A DNA stretch of 38,308 bases, taken from positions 1-38,308 of the forward strand of contig CACZVR010000049.1 of NCBI GenBank assembly GCA_902784675.1, given 5' to 3'. This DNA is from an uncultured Bacteroidales bacterium. GTDB lineage: Bacteria; Bacteroidota; Bacteroidia; Bacteroidales; Muribaculaceae. The translations under genes were made by a program, and so were the position numbers. Each line of letters starts with the position of its first letter. Position 1 is the stretch's first letter. Below are positions 1 to 7,978 of this stretch, one piece after another. The notes under the pieces were generated by a model. That model ran no database searches. It was given only the letters and a program-made list of their open reading frames with translations, and was not told where the DNA came from.

Positions 1-1127
1 CCGTGAATGCCCACCCAGATGATATCGTCACGCTGTGAAGTGAGAATCTTCAACATGCTGTTGCCCAGCGGACAGTAGGTGCAATAAGTCGAAGTGAGCT
101 GCTCGATCAGATGTTTCTGGCGGGGGAAGCTGTTGGCGTAAACCAAGAAGTCATAGCTGAGCGTCTTGGCTTCGACAGGCTCTCCGTTCATCGTAACAGG
201 CACAATGCTCAAATTGTGAGCTCCCGATTCGAGGCCAGCGGTGTTGAGTGTGCCCTGAATCTCGGTAAAGTTGTTGGTAACAGGGTTGGTATTGGTCACT
301 TCACCAATCTTCTCGCCGTCGAGCATAACATCAAACACCAGCGCATTGGGCTCGATGGTCATGGTGCCACCATTCTTTGCGGTGAAGACATAGCCCACTT
401 CCTGATCAGCCTGGACGTACTTCTCCATTGAGAGTTGGCCCATGGTGAGGAAATAGTCGGGATAGTTGTCACTCTCGACAATCACCTGAAGACTCAAGTT
501 ACCATAAGCATCCAAGCCAAGGTCATACCAACTGAGATTGCCCTGATAATTGATATACATGTAGGTGGGCGAAATCGTTCCAGCCTCGACAGCCGAGATG
601 GGATAGTTGCTGCTGGTTTGCTTGTAGTCAAAACCGACGAACAGGCCAGTGTTGTCATCCAGATTGATTTCGTAGGGAGGATCAACGGGAATCACATTCC
701 AGCCCTCGGCACTTGCGTTGCAAGACCACTCGGTGAATTCACCAAGGCCAGATGCAGTAGAAGGCGCAGCAAATACACGGGTAATAGGAGTAGCTGAAGC
801 GAGGCCTACTCTGAAGGCAACGATCTTGCCGCCCTGGAACATCGCCAACTCATCGGGAGTGAGTTCGATTGCAGTGGGAATAACACCCGGGAAATTTGTC
901 AGACCCAGATAGCCGCCAGTCTGTACCTCGTCGGTGTCATAGTGGCCAAGAATCTTCTGATTTGAAGGAAGATCCATCTGGGCAGGTGCTTTGTGACGAG
1001 TGTCAAAACTCTGCAGTGCGTTTACACGTTGCAACAGGCCATGAGCCTGCGGCACATTCAAGGATTGTGCATCCATGGCGATTGGTATCATCACCATTGC
1101 CATTAAAAGAAGTAAGAATTTTTTCAT
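1..1127 (-). CDS. Secreted Omp28-like protein with CxxC motif (3' end off window)
   Basis: The reading frame opens at an ATG at 1127 and stays open to the left edge, so about 375 residues are visible and the C-terminus is missing. It starts with a signal peptide (MKKFLLLLMAMVMIPIAMDAQ). A long beta-rich region follows that I cannot assign. At residues 349-352 there is a CTYC motif in the context LTSTYCTYCPLGN, followed by ILTSQRDDIIWVGIHG, which resembles the thioredoxin-like fold of Omp28-related proteins and the CVNC region of the lipoprotein at 1799-2599. It is the last visible gene of a same-strand run starting at 4755. Inference: exported or surface protein with a redox-type cysteine pair. 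Whether it ends in a type IX sorting tail cannot be seen. The family call is moderate; the reading frame is secure. Confidence 0.75.
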   Translation of the reverse strand, partial: MKKFLLLLMAMVMIPIAMDAQSLNVPQAHGLLQRVNALQSFDTRHKAPAQMDLPSNQKILGHYDTDEVQTGGYLGLTNFPGVIPTAIELTPDELAMFQGGKIVAFRVGLASATPITRVFAAPSTASGLGEFTEWSCNASAEGWNVIPVDPPYEINLDDNTGLFVGFDYKQTSSNYPISAVEAGTISPTYMYINYQGNLSWYDLGLDAYGNLSLQVIVESDNYPDYFLTMGQLSMEKYVQADQEVGYVFTAKNGGTMTIEPNALVFDVMLDGEKIGEVTNTNPVTNNFTEIQGTLNTAGLESGAHNLSIVPVTMNGEPVEAKTLSYDFLVYANSFPRQKHLIEQLTSTYCTYCPLGNSMLKILTSQRDDIIWVGIH

Positions 1128-1172
1128 ACGTTTAAAAGTTTAATAAATATTAGAGTACATTAATTAAAACAT

Positions 1173-1781
1173 TCAATCGTTTGGATTGAGGATGATCTCG
1201 ATGACTGCGTTGACGTCGGCAATGTTCACCTCACCATCACCGTTCACATCCCCCTTAAGAGGCTCGGGCTGGGGCTCACCACCCTTGATGAACTCCAATG
1301 TGAGAGACGGTCCATCACCCACATGGTTATATTGAGGCGGGAAGCCTCCCGACTTGGTTAACACCTCAATGGACAGGTTCACGATACATGAGCCATCGGC
1401 ATTAGGGAACCACTCGCTCTGGATGTCTTGAATCTCTCCCATCAGCTGACCGGGCGAGGTCACATAGGATCCTTCGGATGACTGCGAGTTACACGTCGTC
1501 GGGAAACAGATCTGGTAAGAGCCGTTGTCAATCTGACTGATCACATAATGCACCTTGAGGTAGTAGTCAGCTGGAGCTCCCATGTTCTTAACCGAGAGGC
1601 CCGAATAAATGACCTCAACACCATCATTGGATTCCACTACAGTGCGGGTGACAGTGGCCCCATTGGGAATAACAGCGCCGTTCTCATCCACAAAAACGAA
1701 GCTCTCGTCAATTTCTTGCGCCAGAACAGGCCAAGCCAACAATGACAAGACGAACACAAATAAAGTCAAAAATCTTTTCAT
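1173..1781 (-). CDS. Secreted protein with C-terminal dockerin-like repeat
   Basis: This 202-residue protein has a signal peptide (MKRFLTLFVFVLSLLAWPVLAQ) and a beta-rich body containing a CFPTTC cysteine pair and a further Cys in NADGSCIVNL. A Pro-rich linker (GGEPQPEPLKG) leads to a C-terminal repeat, GDVNGDGEVNIADVNAVIEI at about residues 177-196, matching one calcium-binding dockerin type I repeat. True dockerins usually carry two repeats; a lone repeat is common at the end of Bacteroidales surface proteins. The gene lies 17 nt downstream of the Omp28-like lipoprotein gene and 45 nt upstream of the CxxC gene at the left edge. Function unknown; extracytoplasmic location is inferred. Confidence 0.8.
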   Translation of the reverse strand: MKRFLTLFVFVLSLLAWPVLAQEIDESFVFVDENGAVIPNGATVTRTVVESNDGVEVIYSGLSVKNMGAPADYYLKVHYVISQIDNGSYQICFPTTCNSQSSEGSYVTSPGQLMGEIQDIQSEWFPNADGSCIVNLSIEVLTKSGGFPPQYNHVGDGPSLTLEFIKGGEPQPEPLKGDVNGDGEVNIADVNAVIEIILNPND

Positions 1782-1798
1782 ATTGCTTAAAATTTAGG

Positions 1799-2599
1799 TT
1801 AATAAGTCAATCTAGTTTTAGACACCTGGCGCACGCCTGAGTCGTCATACAGGAAGGTGACGATGCTGCAATGCTCAGGCACCCATGCGGGATCAAGGCT
1901 CAGGTCATAGCTATTAATAACTACCTGGCCATGGTTCACGCTCAAGGCATCACCCCAAGGGTCATTGACACTGGCACGGAAGACATGCATGTGGTTATAA
2001 TGATCGTTCCTTGAACCGTCAGGCATGAGCTGGAAACTGTCGATACTATCTTCAACGAGCCAAACCTGCAACTTGCCGCTTACAAGAGCTGAATCCAAGC
2101 CGATGGTCTGTACCTCGATGGACGCTTTGCGCGTTTCGTGGTCATATCCAACACCCGTCTGCAAACTCACTGGAGCCTTAAATGCAATTTCATAGTTCAC
2201 TCCAGCGCCCCAATCGGTGTAGCTAAACGGCATAGGACCGTACAGTCTGTCCACCAGACCCACAGGCTGAGACGACAGGTTCCACCTGTTAAAATACAAA
2301 TCTCCCACCTCGGTGTGAAGCGGAGTAAACTCACCATTCAGCTTGGAGAAAGGTCCTGAATGAATGGCCACCGGAATCACAACCGAGTCGCCATACTGTT
2401 CAATCAGTCGCTCAATTTCCTCGGTAGCACGAGGGCAATTCACACAATACTGTCCTGTAAAATCCTCGATGAGGACAGCGCGTCCCACCTCGGGCGGCTC
2501 TACATACTGCAAGCGCTCATCGAGTGAGACGTTGTCACAGGCAACAAGCAGCAAGAGGCCCAGAATCGTCAATATGGTAGTGTTGATCTTTTTCATCAT
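1799..2599 (-). CDS. Omp28-related outer membrane lipoprotein with CxxC
   Basis: The 266-residue product starts with a lipoprotein signal peptide whose lipobox ends LLVAC, putting the lipidated cysteine at residue 21. Then comes VLIEDFTGQYCVNCPRATE with the CVNC pair at residues 52-55, and IEQYGDSVVIPVAIHSGPF, the pattern of the Omp28 family (thioredoxin-like fold; Porphyromonas Omp28 is the named member). A beta-sandwich-like C-terminal half follows. The ATG directly follows the stop codon of the DUF6029 gene, so the two are probably translationally coupled. Inference: outer-membrane-anchored protein of unknown job, possibly thiol redox given the TlpA-like gene in the same operon. A simple adhesin role cannot be excluded. 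Confidence 0.82.
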   Translation of the reverse strand: MMKKINTTILTILGLLLLVACDNVSLDERLQYVEPPEVGRAVLIEDFTGQYCVNCPRATEEIERLIEQYGDSVVIPVAIHSGPFSKLNGEFTPLHTEVGDLYFNRWNLSSQPVGLVDRLYGPMPFSYTDWGAGVNYEIAFKAPVSLQTGVGYDHETRKASIEVQTIGLDSALVSGKLQVWLVEDSIDSFQLMPDGSRNDHYNHMHVFRASVNDPWGDALSVNHGQVVINSYDLSLDPAWVPEHCSIVTFLYDDSGVRQVSKTRLTY

Positions 2600-4252
2600 T
2601 TAGAAGCTGTAATTATAGGATAACGTGAAGCCCCTGGTCGCAGGCACCCAACGGCACACACCGCCCGAACAGTTGAATCCTGCTTTGGTGCGGCCATAAC
2701 CGGCCTGGATGCGGTGTGACTTGAGGCTGTAGGTCACCAATGCCTGATAATAGTGGACATCGGTTACTCCGCAGTTCCACATATCGCTGAGGGTGAACAT
2801 CCAATGCGGCGCCCACGAGAGTTCGGCAAGGCCGAAGGCCCAGTCGCCGTAATCACCCTCACAGAACTGATACTGCAACTCGCAACGCAGCGTGAGTTTG
2901 GGCGAGAACTTGTACTTGCCGTCTGCTATCAGGATATTGCTCTTGATCATGCCGCCATGACCCTCAATCACGGTCTTGTTGTAACGCTCGTTCATATACA
3001 TGAATATCAACGAGAAATCGCGGGTAAAGCGCTTTTCTAATTGCACATCAATGTCCTGGTAATAGGTCTCGCCCATCTTGAAAAAGCCAGACTTAAAACC
3101 GTCACTTCCTATCACTCGTCCTGGTGAAACGGGATTCTCAATCCCGTCATAATCCAGTCCGCGCACATGAGAGACATTGAGTTTCAACTTGGTGCCGTAT
3201 TTACCGCCCAACGAGGTGCCCTTCTTGAATGAGTAACCAAACTCACCCTGGAAGGCCCATTCTCCGTCGGGATTGGTGGCATAAGGATACTGAGCTGCCA
3301 GCGCATAGGTTTGGTCATGAGTGAATGCCGGCAGATGATTGATGTAACTCGAGATGCCTGTCATGTTGCGACGACTGCGGAAAGACATGCCCTGGCTGCG
3401 CTTGGCTTGCAGCAGGACACTCATGCCCTTTTGGGAATAGGAGGCACTGAGCATAGCCACATTACCCTTGCCGTAATGGTAATCGTTATCGAAAGACGGA
3501 TCTTGAGTCTTCTGGGCATATTCAGCAAGGATGCTGAATCCCTTGAGCGTCAAGTTCAAACGAGCGTCCCATGCGTTGACAAATTTCGGCAAATTGAGTT
3601 TGTGTGTCGCGTCCACAAAGATGGCATCGTCATCGGGATCCTCATGCTTGTTGACCCATGAGCCGCCCAATGTAATGTGCATATCCTTGTTTTCCAATGA
3701 CTTGACGAACTGATCCAATCCAAATTCAAGATCAACGCCGCTGACAAGGGCATCGTTGTGATGCCAATAGCGGCGCTGCTTACCTGTCAACGCTTTTAAC
3801 GTCACACCATTGACAGGCTTGTAATTGAGTCGGGCTCCACGCAAGGCATTATCGATGCCCAGCGAACGTTCCTCGTAGGTGCGCAATACAAACCCCGAGC
3901 CAAACTGCTCGTAGTAATCGCCCACGGTGAGCTCCACATTCTTGTAATGACCTTTCACATAGAAATGCGGCACGCCCCATCCCTTGAAATCAGGCTCAAA
4001 ACCTGGCAACGGATACTCCAGGAACTCAAAACGAGCGCCGGCATCCACATATTTGCTGCCCAATTTCAGGTCCACATAGGTATTGGTCAGCACTTTGTCA
4101 TCGGAATGCTCGGCTCCGATTTTTTCGTCCTCTTGCGGGAAAAGGATGTCACTCTGGATGCTGCCGCTGAGCGTCACCTGAGCAGTAGCACATAATGCCG
4201 ACAACATGGTTGCCAGCATCAGCATTAGGGTTAAACGTAATGAATATCTCAT
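2600..4252 (-). CDS. DUF6029 family outer-membrane beta-barrel protein
   Basis: The 550-residue product begins with a signal peptide (MRYSLRLTLMLMLATMLSALCATAQ). Short amphipathic strands with alternating aromatic residues fill the rest, ending in RGFTLSYNYSF with a C-terminal Phe, typical of outer-membrane barrels. Segments such as YVKGHYKNVELTVGDYYEQF and RTYEERSLGIDNALRGARLN match my recall of the Bacteroidetes DUF6029 family. It sits 14 nt downstream of the TlpA-like gene and is fused stop-to-start with the Omp28-like lipoprotein gene. Function is unknown. A barrel partnered with a lipoprotein and a periplasmic thioredoxin suggests an envelope complex, which is inference. Confidence 0.8.
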   Translation of the reverse strand: MRYSLRLTLMLMLATMLSALCATAQVTLSGSIQSDILFPQEDEKIGAEHSDDKVLTNTYVDLKLGSKYVDAGARFEFLEYPLPGFEPDFKGWGVPHFYVKGHYKNVELTVGDYYEQFGSGFVLRTYEERSLGIDNALRGARLNYKPVNGVTLKALTGKQRRYWHHNDALVSGVDLEFGLDQFVKSLENKDMHITLGGSWVNKHEDPDDDAIFVDATHKLNLPKFVNAWDARLNLTLKGFSILAEYAQKTQDPSFDNDYHYGKGNVAMLSASYSQKGMSVLLQAKRSQGMSFRSRRNMTGISSYINHLPAFTHDQTYALAAQYPYATNPDGEWAFQGEFGYSFKKGTSLGGKYGTKLKLNVSHVRGLDYDGIENPVSPGRVIGSDGFKSGFFKMGETYYQDIDVQLEKRFTRDFSLIFMYMNERYNKTVIEGHGGMIKSNILIADGKYKFSPKLTLRCELQYQFCEGDYGDWAFGLAELSWAPHWMFTLSDMWNCGVTDVHYYQALVTYSLKSHRIQAGYGRTKAGFNCSGGVCRWVPATRGFTLSYNYSF

Positions 4253-4266
4253 GTGAGGCAGTTAAA

Positions 4267-4755
4267 TCATTCCAGCAGTTTCCTCACCTCTTCGATCAGT
4301 TCGTTCTCAGCACCGTCGGTATATCCGCTGTGTTTGGAAACGACTTTTCCGGTCCCGTCACATACAACGACAAAGGGAATCATCTGTCCACCGAGGGCTT
4401 TCAACAACTCACTGTTGGGGTCCAGCAGGACATCATATTCCCACTCGTTCTGATCCACAAGGGGTTTTACCTTATTGATGTTTTGAGCCTGGTCGATGCT
4501 CACTGCAAAAATCTTCACGCCGGTCTCCTCCTGCCACTCCTCATATACCTCGGCAATCGCCGAGAGCTCTCGGTTGCAAGGTTTGCACCAAGTGGCGAAA
4601 AAGTCTATAATAAACGGCATGCCTTCATTGGAGAGCGTGTCGGTCTGGACAGTTGCTCCATCGATGGTCTTTAATGTCACTGCAGGGAGTTGAGCTTGAG
4701 CCACACCAAATCCAGCCAGGATAGACACCATTAAAGTAACAAATAACTTCTTCAT
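4267..4755 (-). CDS. TlpA/ResA-like periplasmic thioredoxin
   Basis: The 162-residue product has a signal peptide (MKKLFVTLMVSILAGFGVAQAQ) and a thioredoxin-like fold with DFFATWCKPCNRELSAI, active-site cysteines at residues 57 and 60. The cis-Pro region is GGQMIPFVVVCDGTGKVV. The WCxPC motif and the short IFAVSIDQ insertion fit the AhpC/TSA-Redoxin TlpA type, which reduces disulfides on exported proteins. It is the first gene of the operon running to the left edge, with a TAnnTTTG promoter 32 nt upstream. Likely partners are the CxxC proteins encoded downstream; that is inference from gene order. Confidence 0.88.
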   Translation of the reverse strand: MKKLFVTLMVSILAGFGVAQAQLPAVTLKTIDGATVQTDTLSNEGMPFIIDFFATWCKPCNRELSAIAEVYEEWQEETGVKIFAVSIDQAQNINKVKPLVDQNEWEYDVLLDPNSELLKALGGQMIPFVVVCDGTGKVVSKHSGYTDGAENELIEEVRKLLE

Positions 4756-4787
4756 ATACTTTAAAATTTTAGTTGATATTCAAACTG

Positions 4788-4795
4788 CAAAGATA
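4788..4795 (-). promoter_or_regulatory. -7 box TATCTTTG of the TlpA/DUF6029/Omp28 operon
   Basis: TATCTTTG on the minus strand matches the Bacteroidetes -7 consensus TAnnTTTG, 32 nt before the TlpA-like ATG. I see no strong -33 TTTG. Confidence 0.6.
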
Positions 4796-4810
4796 AACAT
4801 TATTAAATAT

Positions 4811-4848
4811 AAAACCTTGAAAAAATCATAAAACCTTGAAAAAATCAT
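4811..4848. repeat. 19-bp perfect tandem duplication
   Basis: Two exact adjacent copies of AAAACCTTGAAAAAATCAT lie at 4811-4829 and 4830-4848, upstream of the TlpA-like gene promoter. They may be a slippage product; no function is evident. Confidence 0.85.
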
Positions 4849-4891
4849 CAATTTCAAGAATTTTTCGCGTTGTTCTCGTTTTTATCATGAT

Positions 4892-4930
4892 AAAAAACAA
4901 GCCCCACACACTTAGACTTGTGTGCAGGGC
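4892..4930 (-). terminator. Rho-independent terminator of the 4965-6620 gene
   Basis: On the minus strand GCCCTGCACACA pairs with TGTGTGGGGC around an 8-nt loop, then comes TTGTTTTTTATC. It starts 35 nt after the stop codon. An 18-bp palindrome (TTTTTATCATGATAAAAA, 4879-4896) overlaps the distal end. Confidence 0.75.
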
Positions 4931-4964
4931 CTGTAGTTTAATCACACGTTGCGTGTGACAACGA

Positions 4965-6620
4965 TCAGTTGAACACTTTCTTGGTCGTCACATTGCCATT
5001 GGCATCGGTCGTGCGAATGATGTTCACACCATCCTGCAACTGATTGACACGACGTCCATCAACAGTATAGATTTCTACCTTGACGGCCTTATTGTCAGTC
5101 TCAACCTCATTGATTGCTGTTGACTGTCCGGCGATATCAACACACATCACATACATACCACCAGAACCCGGAATGACTTCCCAATTGTCGTCATACTCTT
5201 CATCTTGGGTGTAGAAGATGTAAGCATTTCTCTCATCGTAGGTAACTGCAAAACCGCTTGACTTGAAGTCATCCTCGCAGATTTGTTTCGTCCAGACAAC
5301 ATTGCCTGATTCATCGAGCATTACCACCATGAAGTTTGCACCATTCCAGCTCGTGCAGTTGCCATAAAGGACAACCCAACCAGCGCCGACAGGAATCACC
5401 TTGACAGGGGTGTAGCCCCAAGTATCATTCGTCTCAAGCGTGACACTATAGGTGTTGTCACCCTCCCAGGTGTAGAAGCAATTCTCGTCCATCACATTCA
5501 CGTTCATGCGATTCTCTGAAGAGGAATAAGCATATTCCCAAGCCACAAAAGCACGATCCTCCTTGACACCCATGGCCGCACTACCTGCATCACCGTCGAT
5601 ATCACCGGTGAGGCTCACACCACCCATGGCATATCCCTCGGGGCTGATGCTGTTAACCACTTGATAACCATAAAAATCGGTAAGCAACCTGTAGGAGAGC
5701 ATGAGATAACCATTCCCGTTGACACCAGTGAGGGGGGTGGGCATAAACATGCCTCCAGTAAGCGGAGACTCCTCAACAGCGATGACATTATCCCACACAT
5801 TGGTCAAGCCATTATTCAGCATCTGTGCATCCAATCCCTTAGCTGCATTATCATAGACCAGATAGATATTGCCGTTGAGAGCGGGATTCATCGACACGAT
5901 AGAGGACTTGACCTCCAAGGGAGCCTCATTAACGAGCGAACCGTCATCATTCAACGTCACCACCATCCAAGCACTGCTATTGACGAGCACCGAGTCGGGC
6001 ATCGGCTGGTTGGGGAACCAAGGAGACGGCGACCAGTTGTCCTCATTAGCCTCTTCCATGTAATACTCGGTGTGATTGACAGCAGCAAAAATGTTGTCTC
6101 CACTCACACAGATGGCAGGAGCAATGTCCTCGACCGAGAGAGCGTTCTCATGAACCACGCCAACGGGGAACAAGATGCCGTCAACATCCCAAACGGGTTG
6201 ACCCTGCTGGGTGTAACGATACAAATAGGACTCGGCAAAATCCCCAACAGGATCATTGCGGATATCGGTGTACGCCATGAGGATATCTCCGTTAGGAGCC
6301 AAGGCTACACCGTAATCGGTTGTCCAAGTGCGTGTGCGCTTGTCACACACGATGATGCCTTCGTCGCCAAACATGGCATTGCCATTGGCATCAAATACTT
6401 GAAGGTGCAACTGGTAGGAGAAGTTGTCATCGACTCTCTCACCGCGCAGCCACGTGAGAATGATTTTGCCGTCATCGGTGCGCAAAGTCTTCATTTGAAC
6501 CTGGCCATTCGAGCCTTCCTTGTCAAGACGCGTGGCATTCATGTCACTGGGTTGCCAATTTGCCATCATTGTGCCAAAGGCAAAGATGGATACAGCTATT
6601 AAGGTGATAATTTTTTTCAT
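4965..6620 (-). CDS. Large secreted protein with T9SS sorting-like C-terminal tail
   Basis: Starting at the ATG at 6620 (MKKIITLIAVSIFAFGTMMA, a clean signal peptide) the product has 551 residues. An in-frame ATG ten codons upstream would spoil the signal peptide. The body is rich in Trp, Asp and short beta strands with repeated patterns such as DDGKIILTWLRG and PNGDILMAYTD, suggesting a propeller- or Ig-like fold that I cannot name. The last 50 residues (INEVETDNKAVKVEIYTVDG, then GRRVNQLQDGVNIIRT and TKKVFN) resemble the type IX secretion type A sorting domain, in the degenerate Prevotella-type form. Expected location is cell surface or exterior. It has its own promoter and terminator, so it is a single-gene unit. 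Confidence 0.8.
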   Translation of the reverse strand: MKKIITLIAVSIFAFGTMMANWQPSDMNATRLDKEGSNGQVQMKTLRTDDGKIILTWLRGERVDDNFSYQLHLQVFDANGNAMFGDEGIIVCDKRTRTWTTDYGVALAPNGDILMAYTDIRNDPVGDFAESYLYRYTQQGQPVWDVDGILFPVGVVHENALSVEDIAPAICVSGDNIFAAVNHTEYYMEEANEDNWSPSPWFPNQPMPDSVLVNSSAWMVVTLNDDGSLVNEAPLEVKSSIVSMNPALNGNIYLVYDNAAKGLDAQMLNNGLTNVWDNVIAVEESPLTGGMFMPTPLTGVNGNGYLMLSYRLLTDFYGYQVVNSISPEGYAMGGVSLTGDIDGDAGSAAMGVKEDRAFVAWEYAYSSSENRMNVNVMDENCFYTWEGDNTYSVTLETNDTWGYTPVKVIPVGAGWVVLYGNCTSWNGANFMVVMLDESGNVVWTKQICEDDFKSSGFAVTYDERNAYIFYTQDEEYDDNWEVIPGSGGMYVMCVDIAGQSTAINEVETDNKAVKVEIYTVDGRRVNQLQDGVNIIRTTDANGNVTTKKVFN

Positions 6621-6730
6621 ACACTTAAATTTTGAGTTAGAAAAACACAATTATAAATCAATATTCACATTATTGTCATCGGCATTGGTTTTGAACAGGA
6701 GAAGCACTTACCCACCCTTAAAAACCACTG

Positions 6731-6738
6731 CAAATGTA
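6731..6738 (-). promoter_or_regulatory. -7 box TACATTTG for the secreted 551-aa protein
   Basis: TACATTTG on the minus strand matches TAnnTTTG, about 110 nt upstream of the ATG at 6620, implying a leader of about 105 nt. The leader region 6621-6730 shows no clear structure. Confidence 0.5.
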
Positions 6739-6802
6739 GTGATTTTTATGAAAAACAGGCACAAAAACCAATAAAAAATTAAAAAGTGATAATGAAATCT
6801 TA

Positions 6803-7969
6803 TTATCGCGAAGCGCGATAGTAGAGGACGGCTGCAATAATGGTGTAGACGAAATTGGGTATCCACATGGCCACGCGGGGACTTGTGTAGCCCGAGACGG
6901 CAAAGGTTGAAGTCACCGTCATGAACAAGATATAAGAAAAGCTGAGCAGCAGACCCAAACCGATGTTCAGACCGATGCCTCCCCTCACCTTGCGTGACGA
7001 CAGTGACAAGCCGATGATGGTGAGGATGAAAGCGGCTGCAGTCATGGCTATGCGCCGCTCATATTCGATTTCAAAGTTCTTGATATTGGCGACTCCACGG
7101 ACCTTTTGCTTGTTGATGTACTCCTTCAACTCGGGAGACGTCATCGTCTGCTCATCGTTCTTGGAGATGAGAAAATCACGCGGGTCGATGTTAAGCAAGG
7201 TGTCCATCACAGCGCCTTTAGTCACGGTCTCTTTCAAGCCATCGAACTTGCGGATGGTGTACTGGCGCACGGTCCAAAGGCCGACAGAGTCATACTTGAT
7301 GGTCTCGGCCGTGAGGCGCGACTTGAGCGTGTTCCCGTCAAACTCCTCGAGCGAGAAACGGAAACCGCTGCGTGTTGTGTTGTCATAGCGTGCCATGTAG
7401 GCCATCACACCCGGTTTGACCTGCAGCTGGATGTTGTCGCCATAGATCACCTCCTTGTTTTTCACCCACTTGTTGGTGTAAGCAATGCGTTCGACATTGG
7501 CAGGCGGGATGATATAAGCCGCCAACAGATAACTGCCCAAAGCAATCACTGCCGCCGAGAAAAGATAGGGCAAGGTGAGGCGATAAAAGCTGATGCCGTT
7601 AGAAAGCATGGCTATCACCTCGCTGCGGTCGGCCAGTCGCGAAGTGAAGAAAATCACGGCGATGAAGGTGAACAACGGGCTGAACTGACTGAGTACAAAG
7701 GGCAGGAAGTTCATGAAATACTGGAACACGGTGGCCTTGACAGGGGCCGTGAGCACAGCATCCAACTTCTCGTTGATATCAAACATCACCACGATGGCGA
7801 ACAGCAACAGGATAGCGAAGAAGAAAGTGCCCAGGAAGTTCTTGATGATATAGCGATCAATGCGCTTCACGTAGTACCACGGATAGCGTTTGCGGGAGTC
7901 CTGAACGGGCTGGACTCCCTGAATCTCCTGGGTTGAGGGTGATGATATGCTGTTGAGTTCTTCTTCCAT
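6803..7969 (-). CDS. lptG: LptF/LptG family permease
   Basis: The 388-residue product is an inner-membrane permease of the YjgP/YjgQ (LptF/G) family, which with the ATPase LptB extracts LPS from the inner membrane for transport to the surface. After a cytoplasmic N-terminus comes RIDRYIIKNFLGTFFFAILL, the family's typical first segment, then two more membrane helices (about residues 95-160), a large periplasmic domain (about 165-300), and three C-terminal helices (about 310-385). The ATG lies 9 nt after the tgt stop, so the two are co-transcribed. Bacteroidetes often carry two such genes at separate loci, so choosing LptG over LptF is tentative. Confidence 0.85.
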   Translation of the reverse strand: MEEELNSISSPSTQEIQGVQPVQDSRKRYPWYYVKRIDRYIIKNFLGTFFFAILLLFAIVVMFDINEKLDAVLTAPVKATVFQYFMNFLPFVLSQFSPLFTFIAVIFFTSRLADRSEVIAMLSNGISFYRLTLPYLFSAAVIALGSYLLAAYIIPPANVERIAYTNKWVKNKEVIYGDNIQLQVKPGVMAYMARYDNTTRSGFRFSLEEFDGNTLKSRLTAETIKYDSVGLWTVRQYTIRKFDGLKETVTKGAVMDTLLNIDPRDFLISKNDEQTMTSPELKEYINKQKVRGVANIKNFEIEYERRIAMTAAAFILTIIGLSLSSRKVRGGIGLNIGLGLLLSFSYILFMTVTSTFAVSGYTSPRVAMWIPNFVYTIIAAVLYYRASR

Positions 7970-7978
7970 CGGTTGCTG

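Noticed and set aside
4879-4896. Palindrome TTTTTATCATGATAAAAA as an operator
   Set aside because: It lies downstream of a stop codon and overlaps a terminator, far from the promoter at 4788; nothing supports regulator binding.
5661-6602. A 313-codon open frame on the plus strand
   Set aside because: It lies fully opposite the secreted-protein gene, has no family motif or Shine-Dalgarno, and reads like the complement of a high-GC third-position gene.
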